The notes under the pieces are model-generated. The model worked only from the letters and a program-made list of their open reading frames with translations. It was not told the origin of the DNA and searched no databases. DNA of 64,000 bases from positions 1,116,001 through 1,180,000 of the forward strand of contig NZ_CP007151.1 in assembly GCF_000830985.1 (NCBI RefSeq). Direction: 5' to 3'. The stretch is from Marinobacter similis (lineage in GTDB: Bacteria; Pseudomonadota; Gammaproteobacteria; Pseudomonadales; Oleiphilaceae). This document shows, piece after piece, positions 9,001 through 17,511 of the stretch (positions are counted from its first letter, which is position 1; every line of letters starts with the position of its first letter). The position numbers and the translations under genes are program-made.

Positions 9001-9639
9001 ATGCATGTGTTCATAGCAGGAGCCAACGGGCAGATCGGACAACACCTGTTGCAGGAAATGGCGAACAGCGATCACGAGGCACGCGCGCTCATCCGGCACC
9101 CGGACCAGGGGCCCGATTTGCAGCAGCTGGGCGCCACGGAAACCGTGGTCGGCGATCTTGAGCACGACTGTAGCGAGGCCATGAGAGGCTGTGATGCGGT
9201 TATTTTCACCGCAGGCTCCGGCCCTCATACCGGACCGGATAAAACCATCGATGTGGATCAGGATGGTGCTATCCGGCTGGTGGATACCGCCAGAGCCATG
9301 GGTATCAAACGGTTCATCATGGTAAGCACGATGCGCGCGGAAGAGCCGGATAAAGGGCCGGAAAAGCTCCAGCATTATCTGCGGGCCAAGCACAACGCCG
9401 ATGAGCACCTGAAGAACAGCGGTCTGAATTACACCATCGTGCGGCCGGGCCGGCTCACCGATGACGACGGCTCTGGCAAGGTTGCGCTGAGTGCCAGGCT
9501 GGAGGAGTTTGGTGAAATTCCACGTCAGGATGTCGCCCGGGTGCTGCTGGCGGTGCTGGATTCGGACAACACCACCGACGCTGTGTTCGATGTGGTTTCT
9601 GGCGATACGCCAGTGCCTGAGGCGCTGGCCAAGCTGTAA
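9001..9639 (+). CDS. NAD(P)-binding SDR, atypical (SDR_a5-like)
   Basis: A 212-residue Rossmann-fold protein. The N terminus MHVFIAGANGQIGQHL carries the GxxGxxG dinucleotide motif of atypical short-chain dehydrogenases, RALIRHPDQ the usual segment after the second strand, and FIMVSTMRAEEP the serine-containing strand. The Tyr-xxx-Lys of classical SDRs is replaced by YLRAKHNAD, as in NmrA/YwnB-like relatives. The NYTIVRPGRL strand is typical. Likely an oxidoreductase or redox sensor; substrate unknown. GGAGAG precedes the ATG. Confidence 0.8.
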   Translation: MHVFIAGANGQIGQHLLQEMANSDHEARALIRHPDQGPDLQQLGATETVVGDLEHDCSEAMRGCDAVIFTAGSGPHTGPDKTIDVDQDGAIRLVDTARAMGIKRFIMVSTMRAEEPDKGPEKLQHYLRAKHNADEHLKNSGLNYTIVRPGRLTDDDGSGKVALSARLEEFGEIPRQDVARVLLAVLDSDNTTDAVFDVVSGDTPVPEALAKL

Positions 9640-9667
9640 CATCTCGCTGATATCACTCCGGCAACAC

Positions 9668-9697
9668 CAGGCCCGGCGAATTGCCTAGCCGGGCCTG
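9668..9697 (+). terminator. Terminator-like hairpin
   Basis: CAGGCCCGGC (9668-9677) pairs perfectly with GCCGGGCCTG (9688-9697) across a 10-base loop, 28 bases past the SDR stop. The following tract is only partly T-rich, so strength is uncertain. Confidence 0.6.
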
Positions 9698-9766
9698 TGA
9701 ATTGCCTTGCCTTTGCCCTACGCTTGTAGCCATAACGTGGTCAGCCCAAGCGGTGGTCAGGCGCCT

Positions 9767-10461
9767 ATGTCCGATAAAGAACTTCGCACCAAATCCGATA
9801 AACAGTCTATTGAGCAGTTTATTCATCAGGTCCAGACATTGCCCAAGGGCGGTGGGGTTAAGGGCCGGCTCATTTTCGCCCTGGACGCCACCGCCAGCCG
9901 GGAGGCAACCTGGGACCAGGCCTGTCATTTGCAGAGTGAGCTATTCCTGGCCACCAAGGATCTCGGTGGCCTGGCCATCCAGCTGTGTTATTACCGTGGT
10001 TTTCGGGAGTTCAAGGCGACTGGTTTTGTTACGGAAACCGGCCAACTGCTGAGCCTGATGAACGGTGTGTCTTGCCTGGGTGGCCGCACCCAGATCAGCC
10101 GGGTGCTGGCCCACGCCGTGAGTGAAACCCGCACCCAGCCTGTAAAAGCCGTGGTGTTCATTGGCGATTGCTGCGAGGAACCGGTGATGAGCTGTGCCAT
10201 ACCGCCGGTGAGCTGGGCATGCTGCGCACCCCGGTGTTTATGTTCCATGAGGGCGACGATGCCCATGCCCGGGCGGTGTTCCAGCAGGTGAGCAAGCTTT
10301 CAGGCGGCGCCTATGCGCCCTTTGATCGCAACAGCCCGCAAGTATTGAAGGATCTTATGGCTGCGGTTGCGGTCTATGCGTCCGGGGGAGCCAAGGCTCT
10401 GGAGGATTTTTCCAGCCGCAGTTCTCCGGAAGTGAAGCGCCTGACCAAGCAAATCAGATAA
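9767..10461 (+). CDS. VWA-like protein, frameshifted
   Basis: About 230 residues when the frame is repaired. The pattern of a von Willebrand A-like fold is visible: LIFALDATASREATW resembles the DxSxS metal site, AIQLCYYRG a core strand, and AVVFIGDCCEEP the late strand with an acidic end. Near 10182 the frame changes: EEP should continue GDELCHTAGELGMLRTPVFMFHEGDD, which needs one extra base. The C-terminal part (FQQVSKLSGGAYAPFD) fits the same fold. Function unknown. It is followed after 43 bases by the membrane J-domain gene, a likely operon partner. Confidence 0.7.
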
Positions 10462-10504
10462 GGTAGATAGCGACAATGGTGGGCCAATTAGCCCGGAGTT
10501 CCGA

Positions 10505-11227
10505 GTGCAGATAACGCTAATTTTTCTCGTGATGTCGTTGTTTGCGGCGTTGTGGCTGCGCAGCCTGCCGCGGAAACAGCGGGGCCCAGCGGCCATCAAA
10601 TTGTCGTTAATCGTGGGTACTGTAATTGTGGTTGCGCTGGCGGTGACGGGCCGTTTGCACTTCTTATTCGCCTTGCTGGCGTTCCTTTATCCGCTCCTGC
10701 GCCGGGTGCTGCCGTCTCTTCTGACGGGAGGCCTGACCGGCGGCGGTTCCAAGGCTAAACCGGGCAATCAGTCTCATGTTTCCAGCGAAGTTCTGGAAAT
10801 GAGCCTGGACCATGACTCTGGAACCATGGACGGCACGATTTTGACGGGCCCCATGGCGGGCCGGACACTGTCGGACCTTGGCGAGAGTGAGTTCCTTGAG
10901 TTGTTACGCTACTGTCGGGCGCAGGATGAGGACTCGGCCCGGTTGCTGGAAACCTATCTTGATCGGCGCTTTGGCGACTCCTGGCGCGCGGATGACGAGG
11001 CTGGTTCTGAAAGCGGAGAATCCGCTGGGGGCGGCAATGGTGGCAACGCCAGTGGCCCGCTGACAGAGAGTGAAGCCCTGGACATTCTGGGCCTGGAACC
11101 CGGTGCCAGCCGAGAAGACATTATTCAGGCGCACCGCCGGATGATGCAGAAAGTGCACCCGGATCATGGTGGCAGCAACTACCTTGCCGCGCGCATCAAT
11201 GAGGCGAAAGAGTGCCTGTTGGGGTGA
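10505..11227 (+). CDS. Membrane-anchored J-domain protein
   Basis: A 240-residue protein starting at GTG. Two hydrophobic helices at about residues 2-17 and 33-66 anchor it in the inner membrane. A linker with a Gly/Ser/Glu-rich stretch follows, then a compact C-terminal J domain (ESEALDILGLEPGASREDI, then RRMMQKVHPDHGG) carrying the HPD tripeptide that stimulates DnaK ATPase. The order, membrane helices then C-terminal J domain, recalls mitochondrial Pam18/Tim14 and bacterial relatives rather than DnaJ or DjlA. Partner substrates are unknown. It sits 43 bases behind the VWA-like gene. Confidence 0.8.
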   Translation: MQITLIFLVMSLFAALWLRSLPRKQRGPAAIKLSLIVGTVIVVALAVTGRLHFLFALLAFLYPLLRRVLPSLLTGGLTGGGSKAKPGNQSHVSSEVLEMSLDHDSGTMDGTILTGPMAGRTLSDLGESEFLELLRYCRAQDEDSARLLETYLDRRFGDSWRADDEAGSESGESAGGGNGGNASGPLTESEALDILGLEPGASREDIIQAHRRMMQKVHPDHGGSNYLAARINEAKECLLG

Positions 11228-11242
11228 TGTTTCTGCGTTGAT

Positions 11243-11743
11243 TTATTCCGCTAAAGGGCAGGTCTGCACTGAATCCCCCAGCGCCAGTTCCCCGCCTTCC
11301 ACCACCCGAGTCGTGATGCCTCCATGGCCGCGCATGGCGTTGTAGCCGCCCGGGCCTAGCGTGGTTTCCATCTTGCTGCAGGGATGGCACAGGCCGGTGT
11401 ATTCCAAAACCACGTCGCCAATGCGGAACGTTTTACCTTTCAGCGCCAGCAGGTTCAGGCCGGAAACCACGATGTTGCGCCGAAACACCTCGGGGGCAAT
11501 GGCCTCCCGCTGCAGGCAGGAGGCAATCGCATGCAGGTGCTCCTGCTGAATCAGCGTCACCTGTCGTTTGCTGGTTTCACGGCCCTTGAAGCGGTCTCCC
11601 TCCAGGCCTTTGCCGGGACTGACACTCACGCGCTCAAGCATTTCCATTGTCTGGCCACGGGCAGGGCGAATGCCAATCCATTCCACCCGGCCGGTTTGTG
11701 GCAGGGTGTCCAGCAGGATTTGCATGGGGGTTGGTTCAGCCAT
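11243..11743 (-). CDS. MOSC domain protein
   Basis: A 166-residue stand-alone MOSC domain, the molybdenum-cofactor sulfurase C-terminal domain. It has GKGLEGDRFKG near residue 45, VSGLNLLALKGKTFRIGD, and GLCHPCSKMET near residue 117 with the conserved Cys that carries sulfur or binds the cofactor. Such proteins (YiiM/YcbX relatives) act in molybdenum-dependent detoxification of N-hydroxylated compounds. Its start overlaps the end of the esterase gene by eight bases, so the two are translationally linked. Confidence 0.85.
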   Translation of the reverse strand: MAEPTPMQILLDTLPQTGRVEWIGIRPARGQTMEMLERVSVSPGKGLEGDRFKGRETSKRQVTLIQQEHLHAIASCLQREAIAPEVFRRNIVVSGLNLLALKGKTFRIGDVVLEYTGLCHPCSKMETTLGPGGYNAMRGHGGITTRVVEGGELALGDSVQTCPLAE

Positions 11744-12815
11744 GGGCTCTCTCCACTCGATTCAGAAATACGCCGATGTGCTCGAACGCTTCTTCCGCTT
11801 CTGGCAACAACGGCGTGAACAGGTGCCATACATGCACCATGTCGGGCCAGGTTTTGAGTTCTACCGGCGAACCAGCAGCCCGCGCTTTTTCAACGTAGCG
11901 CTGCGCATTCTCCAGCAGCAGTTCCGATTCGCTGACGTGGATCATCGTCGGCGGCAGCCCGTGTAATCGCCCCCTTAGGGGCGATGCCATCGGGCTGGTG
12001 GGCAGTACCCGCATGCCCAGCACGGTTCCCCACCAGAGCAGAGGCATGGGTATCCGGGCCATTTTTTTCACGGTTGGCCCAAGCATGACATCGGATTCCA
12101 GATTGGCGCGGCTGCCCAGTGAGGTAAGCATCAGTTCGGTGGACGGTGACAGGGCAATCGCGGCGGTCGGTGCTTGCAAGCCCTGATCCCGTATCCAGGC
12201 GATAAGGCCCAGGGTGTGGCTGCCACCGGCGGAATCGCCCGCAACCACCAGGAAATCGGCTGAAGCCTTACCATCCGGGCCGTTGTCCAGTAGCCAGCGA
12301 TAGGCCCGCTGGCAATCGATGATGCCGTCCAGGTAGCGGTTTTCCGGCATCAGTCGGTAATCGATGGCGAATACGCAGGCCTGGGTTAGCCGCGACAACC
12401 GGTCGGTAATGGCGCGATGGCTTTTGGGGCTGCCGGCGATCCAGGAGCCACCGTGAATGTAGAGAATGCGCCGCTCGGGTTTTGCCCCGGGCGCGATAAC
12501 CCACTCGCCTCTGGGTGAGCCACTGGCAGGGGGACGGATGTCCGAGGCCAACTCCAGGCCATCGCTCATGCTATCCATGTACGTCCGCAACGCTTTGACT
12601 CGGGCAAGCCCGTGCAGACCGTCAGCGGCCGCGTGCATGCCCTTAACTATTTTCAGAACCTTTTGGCGAGCGTCATCGTGTTGTTGGGGAGGCGGTGCCT
12701 CAGATTCATCCCTTGTGCTTCGCTTCCGGCGAATGAAAAACACCACGGCAGCGATCAGCGCGACCATGAACAGACCAAACCACATCATTGCGAACCAGGC
12801 CATTCCGAATATCAT
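11736..12815 (-). CDS. Membrane-anchored alpha/beta hydrolase (HSL-type esterase)
   Basis: A 359-residue protein with an N-terminal transmembrane anchor (residues 3-27, AWFAMMWFGLFMVALIAAVV). The catalytic domain shows the hormone-sensitive-lipase family oxyanion motif YIHGGSW, the nucleophile GDSAGG, HVSESELLLENA placing the acid, and DMVHVWH placing the His. It probably hydrolyses short to medium acyl esters at the membrane. It overlaps the downstream MOSC start by eight bases. Divergent from the SDR gene at 12928. Confidence 0.85.
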   Translation of the reverse strand: MIFGMAWFAMMWFGLFMVALIAAVVFFIRRKRSTRDESEAPPPQQHDDARQKVLKIVKGMHAAADGLHGLARVKALRTYMDSMSDGLELASDIRPPASGSPRGEWVIAPGAKPERRILYIHGGSWIAGSPKSHRAITDRLSRLTQACVFAIDYRLMPENRYLDGIIDCQRAYRWLLDNGPDGKASADFLVVAGDSAGGSHTLGLIAWIRDQGLQAPTAAIALSPSTELMLTSLGSRANLESDVMLGPTVKKMARIPMPLLWWGTVLGMRVLPTSPMASPLRGRLHGLPPTMIHVSESELLLENAQRYVEKARAAGSPVELKTWPDMVHVWHLFTPLLPEAEEAFEHIGVFLNRVERAHG

Positions 12816-12927
12816 AGTCAGTCCTTAAGCGGCGGCGTCCCGGAAATGGGCTACTTTGCCATACTAATTCAGTTGCTCAGTATCGCATCAATGCAAAACT
12901 CAGCAACGACACATACAAGGAGTTGCC

Positions 12928-13716
12928 ATGTCCTCTCAAACCGTCTGGATTACCGGAGCCTCTTCAGGCATTGGTGAAGCCCTCGCCCTGCGTTATGCCA
13001 TGGACGGGGCCAGCCTGGTGCTCTCGGCCCGACGCAAGGAAGAGCTCGAGCGTGTCGCCGGTTTGTGCCGGGATGCCGGGCTTCCAGCCGATCAGGTACT
13101 GGTGCTGCCGCTGGACGTGACTGACTGGGAATCGCTGCCCGGTGCGGTGCAGAGCGTGCTGCATACCTTCGGCACCATCGATCTGCTGGTGAACAACGCC
13201 GGTGTCTCCCAACGTTCCCTGTGCGAAGACACCGATATGGCGGTTTACCAGAAACTGATGGATGTGGATGTGATGGGTCAGATTGCGCTAACCAAAGCAG
13301 TGCTGCCCCATATGCAGGAGCGCGGTTCCGGGCACCTGGCGGTGACCGCCAGTGTGGCTGGCAAGGTGGGCGTACCGCAGCGGACCGGTTATTGCGCAGC
13401 CAAGCACGCGGTGATGGGCTTTTTCGATGCCCTGCGAGCGGAAGTGGAAGGCCAGGGCATTGATGTGTCCACCATTGTGCCGGGCTTCATTCGCACTGAC
13501 ATATCTCGCAATGCCCTCGCCGGTGATGGCTCAGCATTTGGCAAACTAGACGACAACATTGCCGGGGGCATGGATGTCACCGAGTGCGCCGAGGTGGTGT
13601 TCAAAGGCCTAAACGCGAAAAAGCGAGAGATCCCGGTGGGCAAGGGCAAGGAGATGGCGGCGCTTTGGATCAAACGGGTATCGCCAGAGGCGCTGTTCCG
13701 CATCATTCGGTCGTAA
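12928..13716 (+). CDS. Short-chain dehydrogenase, DHRS7-like
   Basis: A 262-residue classical SDR: TGASSGIGEALALRY for the dinucleotide, LVNNAGVSQRS, VTASVAGK with the catalytic Ser, and YCAAKHAVMGFFDALR with Tyr-xxx-Lys. The VPGFIRTDIS segment is typical. The family resembles DHRS7-type membrane-associated reductases but this copy has no clear transmembrane helix. An aggag-type site lies before the ATG. Substrate unknown. Confidence 0.9.
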   Translation: MSSQTVWITGASSGIGEALALRYAMDGASLVLSARRKEELERVAGLCRDAGLPADQVLVLPLDVTDWESLPGAVQSVLHTFGTIDLLVNNAGVSQRSLCEDTDMAVYQKLMDVDVMGQIALTKAVLPHMQERGSGHLAVTASVAGKVGVPQRTGYCAAKHAVMGFFDALRAEVEGQGIDVSTIVPGFIRTDISRNALAGDGSAFGKLDDNIAGGMDVTECAEVVFKGLNAKKREIPVGKGKEMAALWIKRVSPEALFRIIRS

Positions 13717-13805
13717 ATATAGCCTCAGGCTTTCGCCAATCCCGCCCATAGATTGTGATGATTGGAACGTGGGCTTTGGTTAAACTGCTTTCTCATTTTC
13801 CGGTG

Positions 13806-14288
13806 ATGGCAAATATGGCCCTATTTTCAGGTGACAATGGCGAGAACGATCTGTACCTCTCGCGAACCGACCCAGAGAACCCCTTTGGCACTCACGGTGA
13901 GTTCAGCTTTGAGCTGGAAGGCAAGGTCTGGCCCACGGTGGAGCACTATTTTCAGGGCATGAAATTCACCGATGAAACCCGGCAGGAAAGGGTGCGGGCA
14001 GCCGCCACACCCGCACTGGCAAGAAAGCTAGGCCGAAAGCGCCACAAGAGCTTGCGACGGGACTGGAAACAGGTGCGTGAAACCGTCATGACCCGTGGGG
14101 TATACACTTGCTGCCGAACCCATCCTGAGCTGGCGGAAAAACTGCTGAGTACCGGCGATCAGAAGATTGTGGATAATAGTAACTTCGATTACTTTTGGGG
14201 CTGTGGTCGTGACCGCCGGGGAAAAAATTGCTTCGGACAGGTGCTGATGAACGTTCGTGCCAAGCTGCGCCAAGAGCTGGCGAGTTGA
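13806..14288 (+). CDS. YbiA/NADAR-family N-glycosidase
   Basis: About 160 residues of the NADAR (YbiA-like) fold. Hallmarks are FSFELEGKVWPTVEHYFQ with the conserved Glu-His region, KFTDETRQERVRAA, and near the C terminus NSNFDYFWGCGRDRRGKN. YbiA family enzymes cleave N-glycosidic bonds in riboflavin precursors, and NADAR proteins have been linked to removal of ADP-ribose from guanine in DNA. The start is uncertain: an in-frame ATG 17 codons upstream also exists and neither has a strong ribosome site. It stands alone. Confidence 0.82.
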   Translation: MANMALFSGDNGENDLYLSRTDPENPFGTHGEFSFELEGKVWPTVEHYFQGMKFTDETRQERVRAAATPALARKLGRKRHKSLRRDWKQVRETVMTRGVYTCCRTHPELAEKLLSTGDQKIVDNSNFDYFWGCGRDRRGKNCFGQVLMNVRAKLRQELAS

Positions 14289-14312
14289 TTTGAGCTAATC
14301 AGTCGCCCAGTC

Positions 14313-14741
14313 TCAATCCTTCGCAAAAAGCTGGCCCATATCCTTGAAGGCTTTGAACTCGAGGGCATTGCCGCAGGGGTCGAACAGGAACATGGTGGCC
14401 TGTTCACCTACCTGTCCCTGAAACCGCACATAGGGCTCGATCACGAACTCCGTGCCCCTGGCTTTCAATCGCTCGGCCAGAGCCTCCCACTTGTCCCAGT
14501 CCAGCACCACGCCAAAATGCGGCACAGGCACATCGTGCCCGTCCACGGAATTGCTGTGGGCGTTCTCCTGGGAGGCAGTTTTCGGGTGTTCGTGGATGAC
14601 CAGCTGGTGGCCATAGAAGTTGAAGTCTACCCAATGGTCGCTGGAGCGTCCCTCTTCAAGGCCAAACACCTCTCCGTAAAAGGTCCGGGCGGCCGCCAGG
14701 TCGTACACAGGAATTGCCAGATGGAACGGTGACAGGCTCAT
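14313..14741 (-). CDS. VOC family (glyoxalase/dioxygenase-like) protein
   Basis: A 142-residue vicinal-oxygen-chelate protein. Two beta-alpha-beta-beta-beta repeats are visible: [18 protein letters not shown] with the metal-ligand His at position 7 and HQLVIHEHP, then [20 protein letters not shown] and [16 protein letters not shown] with the terminal Glu ligand. Such proteins can be glyoxalases, dioxygenases or resistance proteins; substrate cannot be told. It ends 25 bases from the convergent YbiA-like gene. Confidence 0.85.
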   Translation of the reverse strand: MSLSPFHLAIPVYDLAAARTFYGEVFGLEEGRSSDHWVDFNFYGHQLVIHEHPKTASQENAHSNSVDGHDVPVPHFGVVLDWDKWEALAERLKARGTEFVIEPYVRFQGQVGEQATMFLFDPCGNALEFKAFKDMGQLFAKD

Positions 14742-14790
14742 GGATACCTCCTTCAGGCCTTGTTGTTTAGACCTAGTTGTTCAGGCCCGG

Positions 14791-15234
14791 TTACTTGGCG
14801 CTGGTCACGTATTTCAGCACTTCAACCACTTGCTCAGGTGTTTGCGCCCAGGCCATGGCCGCGGCGTCTACTTCCTTGAGCGGGTGAATGATGTCGTCGT
14901 TGTGCAGGGTGACATAGGGCGTGCCCATGGCCGCGCAGTAGCCTGCATCAAAGGCGGCATTCCATTGCTTGTACTTGTCGCCAAAACGGATGACCGCCAG
15001 GTCGCACTGCTCCAGCATGGTCTTGGTGCGAATGCTGTTCACCTTGGAAGACTGGTGGTCGCGCCAGAAGGGCACGTCTGGCTTGCCCAGGACATCGCCG
15101 GCGGCATCGCTGGCCTCGTGATTGGTCACCGGTGCGGTGAATTCTACCGGCAGCCCGGCCGCTTCTGCGCCGGCCTGAATCTGCTCGCGCCAGTCGGTGT
15201 GAATTTCGCCGGAAAGATAAACGGTCCAGATCAT
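14791..15234 (-). CDS. YtoQ-family protein
   Basis: A 147-residue protein with the YtoQ signature: MIWTVYLSGEIHTDWRE, FTAPVTNHEASD, LGKPDVPFWRDHQSS, and VIRFGDKYKQWNAAFDAG. The fold is related to nucleoside 2-deoxyribosyltransferases, which suggests nucleoside or nucleotide handling, but no function is proven. A longer frame extends 58 codons upstream; the start chosen matches the family and has GAGGAA upstream. The VOC gene lies 50 bases downstream. Confidence 0.8.
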   Translation of the reverse strand: MIWTVYLSGEIHTDWREQIQAGAEAAGLPVEFTAPVTNHEASDAAGDVLGKPDVPFWRDHQSSKVNSIRTKTMLEQCDLAVIRFGDKYKQWNAAFDAGYCAAMGTPYVTLHNDDIIHPLKEVDAAAMAWAQTPEQVVEVLKYVTSAK

Positions 15235-15487
15235 GGAGGTTTCCTCAGTTGGTGTCGGAACGGGTCGGTCTACGACCATGGAAAAGCGGAGCCCTATCAT
15301 ACGTGAGCCGGAGACCGGATGCCCATTGCCGGCATTAATCGCCAGCTGGGACTTATCAAAAGGTGCCAACGGCCGTGAGCGCTTTAAGTCCCGACGCGAG
15401 CCGTCCATAGTGAGGGGGGTTGGAAAGACGATGAATCACCATCAATCGCCACGTATCAACGCCTATCACGACAGGAGACATGCACAG

Positions 15488-16483
15488 ATGAGTACCTACA
15501 AAGCGATTAACCTTGTGAAACGGCCTGCCGGGAGTATTGGTCCGGAGCTGTTCGAGGTCGTGGAAAAGACCGTCCCGGAACCCTCGGACGGGGAGATACT
15601 GGTTCGGCAGACATACATGTCCCTGGATCCGGCCATGATGGGCTGGATGAGCGAAGACACCGACAGCTACATTCCACGGGTGGAGCTGGGCGATGTAATG
15701 CGCTCGTCCGGCATTGGTGAGGTGGTGGCCTCCCGTCATCCGGATTTTGCCGAGGGCGATCAGGTTATCGGGATGTTTGGCTGGCAGGAAATGGCCCTGA
15801 TGGATGGCGCGGGTGTGAACAAGGTGGACAAAAATCTGCCGCCGGAAATGGCGCTGTCGGTGTTTGCCCTGCCGGGTCTGACGGCTACCCAGGGGCTGTA
15901 CGGTTATGGCCGCCCCAAGAAGGGTGAGACCCTTGTGGTGTCCGGTGCGGCCGGCTCCGTTGGTTCAATCGTGGGCCAGCTGGCCAAAGCCGATGGCCTG
16001 CGGGTCATTGGTGTGGTCGGCAGTGACGAGAAGGCCGACTGGATCGTCAACGAGCTCGGCTTTGATGGCGCGGTGAACTACAAGACTGACGATTTGGGTG
16101 CGAAACTGGACGAATTGGCGCCGGAGGGTATCGACGTTTACTTCGAGAACACCGGTGGCCCGATCCAGGATTATGTGTTTGAGCGGATGAATGCACACGG
16201 CCGTGTGGTGGTGTGTGGCATGATCGCCGATTATACCGCGGCTACTCCGCGCCCAGGCCCGAACTGGATGCGCATCATCAAGAAGCGTCTGTCGATTCAG
16301 GGCTTCACCATGCCCGATCACCGGGACAAGACCAAAGAGCTGCACGCCAAGCTCACGCCCTATGTTCAGAACGGCCAGATCAAGTACCGGACTCACGTTC
16401 TGGAAGGTCTGGAATCGGCCATGAGTGGCCTGTCGTTGTTCCTGACCGGCGACAACAAGGGCAAGCTGATGGTGAAGTTCTGA
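15488..16483 (+). CDS. NADP-dependent MDR oxidoreductase (CurA/leukotriene B4 reductase-like)
   Basis: A 331-residue zinc-free medium-chain reductase. YMSLDPAMMGWM in the N-terminal domain is the PTGR/CurA signature, VSGAAGSVGSIVGQLAK the AxxGxxG dinucleotide loop, and VYFENTGGPI and RVVVCGMIADY further family blocks. These enzymes reduce the double bond of alpha,beta-unsaturated ketones and aldehydes with NADPH, a detoxification role. AGGAGACA precedes the ATG. The frame is open further upstream into a region antisense to ytoQ, which is not coding. Confidence 0.9.
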   Translation: MSTYKAINLVKRPAGSIGPELFEVVEKTVPEPSDGEILVRQTYMSLDPAMMGWMSEDTDSYIPRVELGDVMRSSGIGEVVASRHPDFAEGDQVIGMFGWQEMALMDGAGVNKVDKNLPPEMALSVFALPGLTATQGLYGYGRPKKGETLVVSGAAGSVGSIVGQLAKADGLRVIGVVGSDEKADWIVNELGFDGAVNYKTDDLGAKLDELAPEGIDVYFENTGGPIQDYVFERMNAHGRVVVCGMIADYTAATPRPGPNWMRIIKKRLSIQGFTMPDHRDKTKELHAKLTPYVQNGQIKYRTHVLEGLESAMSGLSLFLTGDNKGKLMVKF

Positions 16484-16499
16484 CCTGACGAAAGCTCGA

Positions 16500-16521
16500 G
16501 CAGGGGGCACTCGCCCCCCTG
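16500..16521. terminator. Hairpin between convergent genes
   Basis: CAGGGGGC (16501-16508) pairs with GCCCCCCTG (16513-16521), one base bulged. It lies between the MDR oxidoreductase stop and the TenA stop. T-runs are short on both sides, so efficiency is uncertain. Confidence 0.55.
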
Positions 16522-16522
16522 T

Positions 16523-17191
16523 TCAGTCGCTCTGATTGAGCCCCATCTCCCAGAAGTCGATCTCAAGCCGCGTAGCGTCACTGAAAATTCGGGTAAGTTG
16601 CTGGAACCGGGTGTCCGAGACGTCAGCCAGTCGTTCATCCAGCCAGCGAACCTCGGCCTGCATGGCGTCCTGAAATTCCTCGCTCTCGTACATGGCAATC
16701 CAGGCATCGTAGGGATTGTTGTCGCCCCGAACGGTGCTGGCCCGGTTGTTCAGCCAGTTGGCGATTTCGCCATACCCCACCATGCACGGCGATAGCGCCA
16801 CATGCAGGTCCAGCAGATCGCCCCGGTTGCCGGTGTCGAGCACATACCGTGTGTAGGCAAGGGTGGCGCGGGCTTCTGGCAGGTTGGCCAGCTCTTCCTC
16901 TGAAATTCCCCACTCCTTGCAGTAACTGATGTGCAGATCCAGCTCCACATCCACGATCGCTTGTAACCCTTCTTTGGCCTGTCGCAGGTCCGACAGGGTC
17001 GGGCTTTTGTAGGCGGCCAGGGCAAAGGCGCGAGCGAACTGGATCAGGAACAGGTAGTCCTGCTTCAGGTAATGCTGGAACGCCTCGGGGGCCAGTGAGG
17101 CATCGCCCAGCTGCCGCACAAAGCTGTGTTCGATGTAGTCGCGCCATTCGGCCTGGCAGGTCTTCTTGAGGTCTTCAAACTGGTACGGCAT
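16523..17191 (-). CDS. TenA-family protein (thiamin salvage)
   Basis: A 222-residue all-helical TenA/PQQC-fold protein. YLKQDYLFLIQFARAFALA forms the family core, SPCMVGYGEIANWL near residue 135 carries the nucleophilic Cys of TenA-C enzymes, and MYESEEFQDAM the late Glu. TenA hydrolyses aminopyrimidines to HMP for thiamin salvage. No other thiamin gene is nearby. The 70-residue unknown gene ends 31 bases upstream in the same direction. Confidence 0.87.
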   Translation of the reverse strand: MPYQFEDLKKTCQAEWRDYIEHSFVRQLGDASLAPEAFQHYLKQDYLFLIQFARAFALAAYKSPTLSDLRQAKEGLQAIVDVELDLHISYCKEWGISEEELANLPEARATLAYTRYVLDTGNRGDLLDLHVALSPCMVGYGEIANWLNNRASTVRGDNNPYDAWIAMYESEEFQDAMQAEVRWLDERLADVSDTRFQQLTRIFSDATRLEIDFWEMGLNQSD

Positions 17192-17221
17192 TGGGGCTCC
17201 CGAATAGAGGGCTGACTGATG

Positions 17222-17434
17222 TCAGTAGCAGGAATTGGGTGATGAGTCCGGATTGATGTCGCCGGCCACTTCCTCTGGATCGATGCCGTGGCTGATCAGA
17301 ACTTCTCGTACAAAATTCACCTGGGCCAAAATCCGGTCGGCATCGTCGCCATACTCAAACCGGTTGATCTCCACCGGCTGGGGCATGAATGTGAAGGCGG
17401 TTTTCAGCGCAGTGAGGGTGTCTTCGTCGGCCAT
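17222..17434 (-). CDS. Small acidic hypothetical protein
   Basis: Seventy residues, acidic, no membrane segment. It begins MADEDTLTALKTAF with a good AAGGAG site upstream and ends in Cys-Tyr. No family recognised. It lies between phaC and tenA on the same strand, and spacing to tenA is 31 bases, so co-transcription is possible. Confidence 0.6.
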   Translation of the reverse strand: MADEDTLTALKTAFTFMPQPVEINRFEYGDDADRILAQVNFVREVLISHGIDPEEVAGDINPDSSPNSCY

Positions 17435-17511
17435 TGAGAATACTCCTTGCCATGCTGTTGGTGTGACTGCATGGAAGGAGTATACCCAAGCCTGTGGCCT
17501 GAATCAGGGGG

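Noticed and set aside
8464..9642. Minus-strand frames over yqeY-like and SDR genes
   Set aside because: Shadow frames of two intact, recognisable genes with proper ribosome sites.
14740..15306. Plus-strand frame antisense to ytoQ
   Set aside because: The minus-strand YtoQ signature is clear; this frame has no motif.
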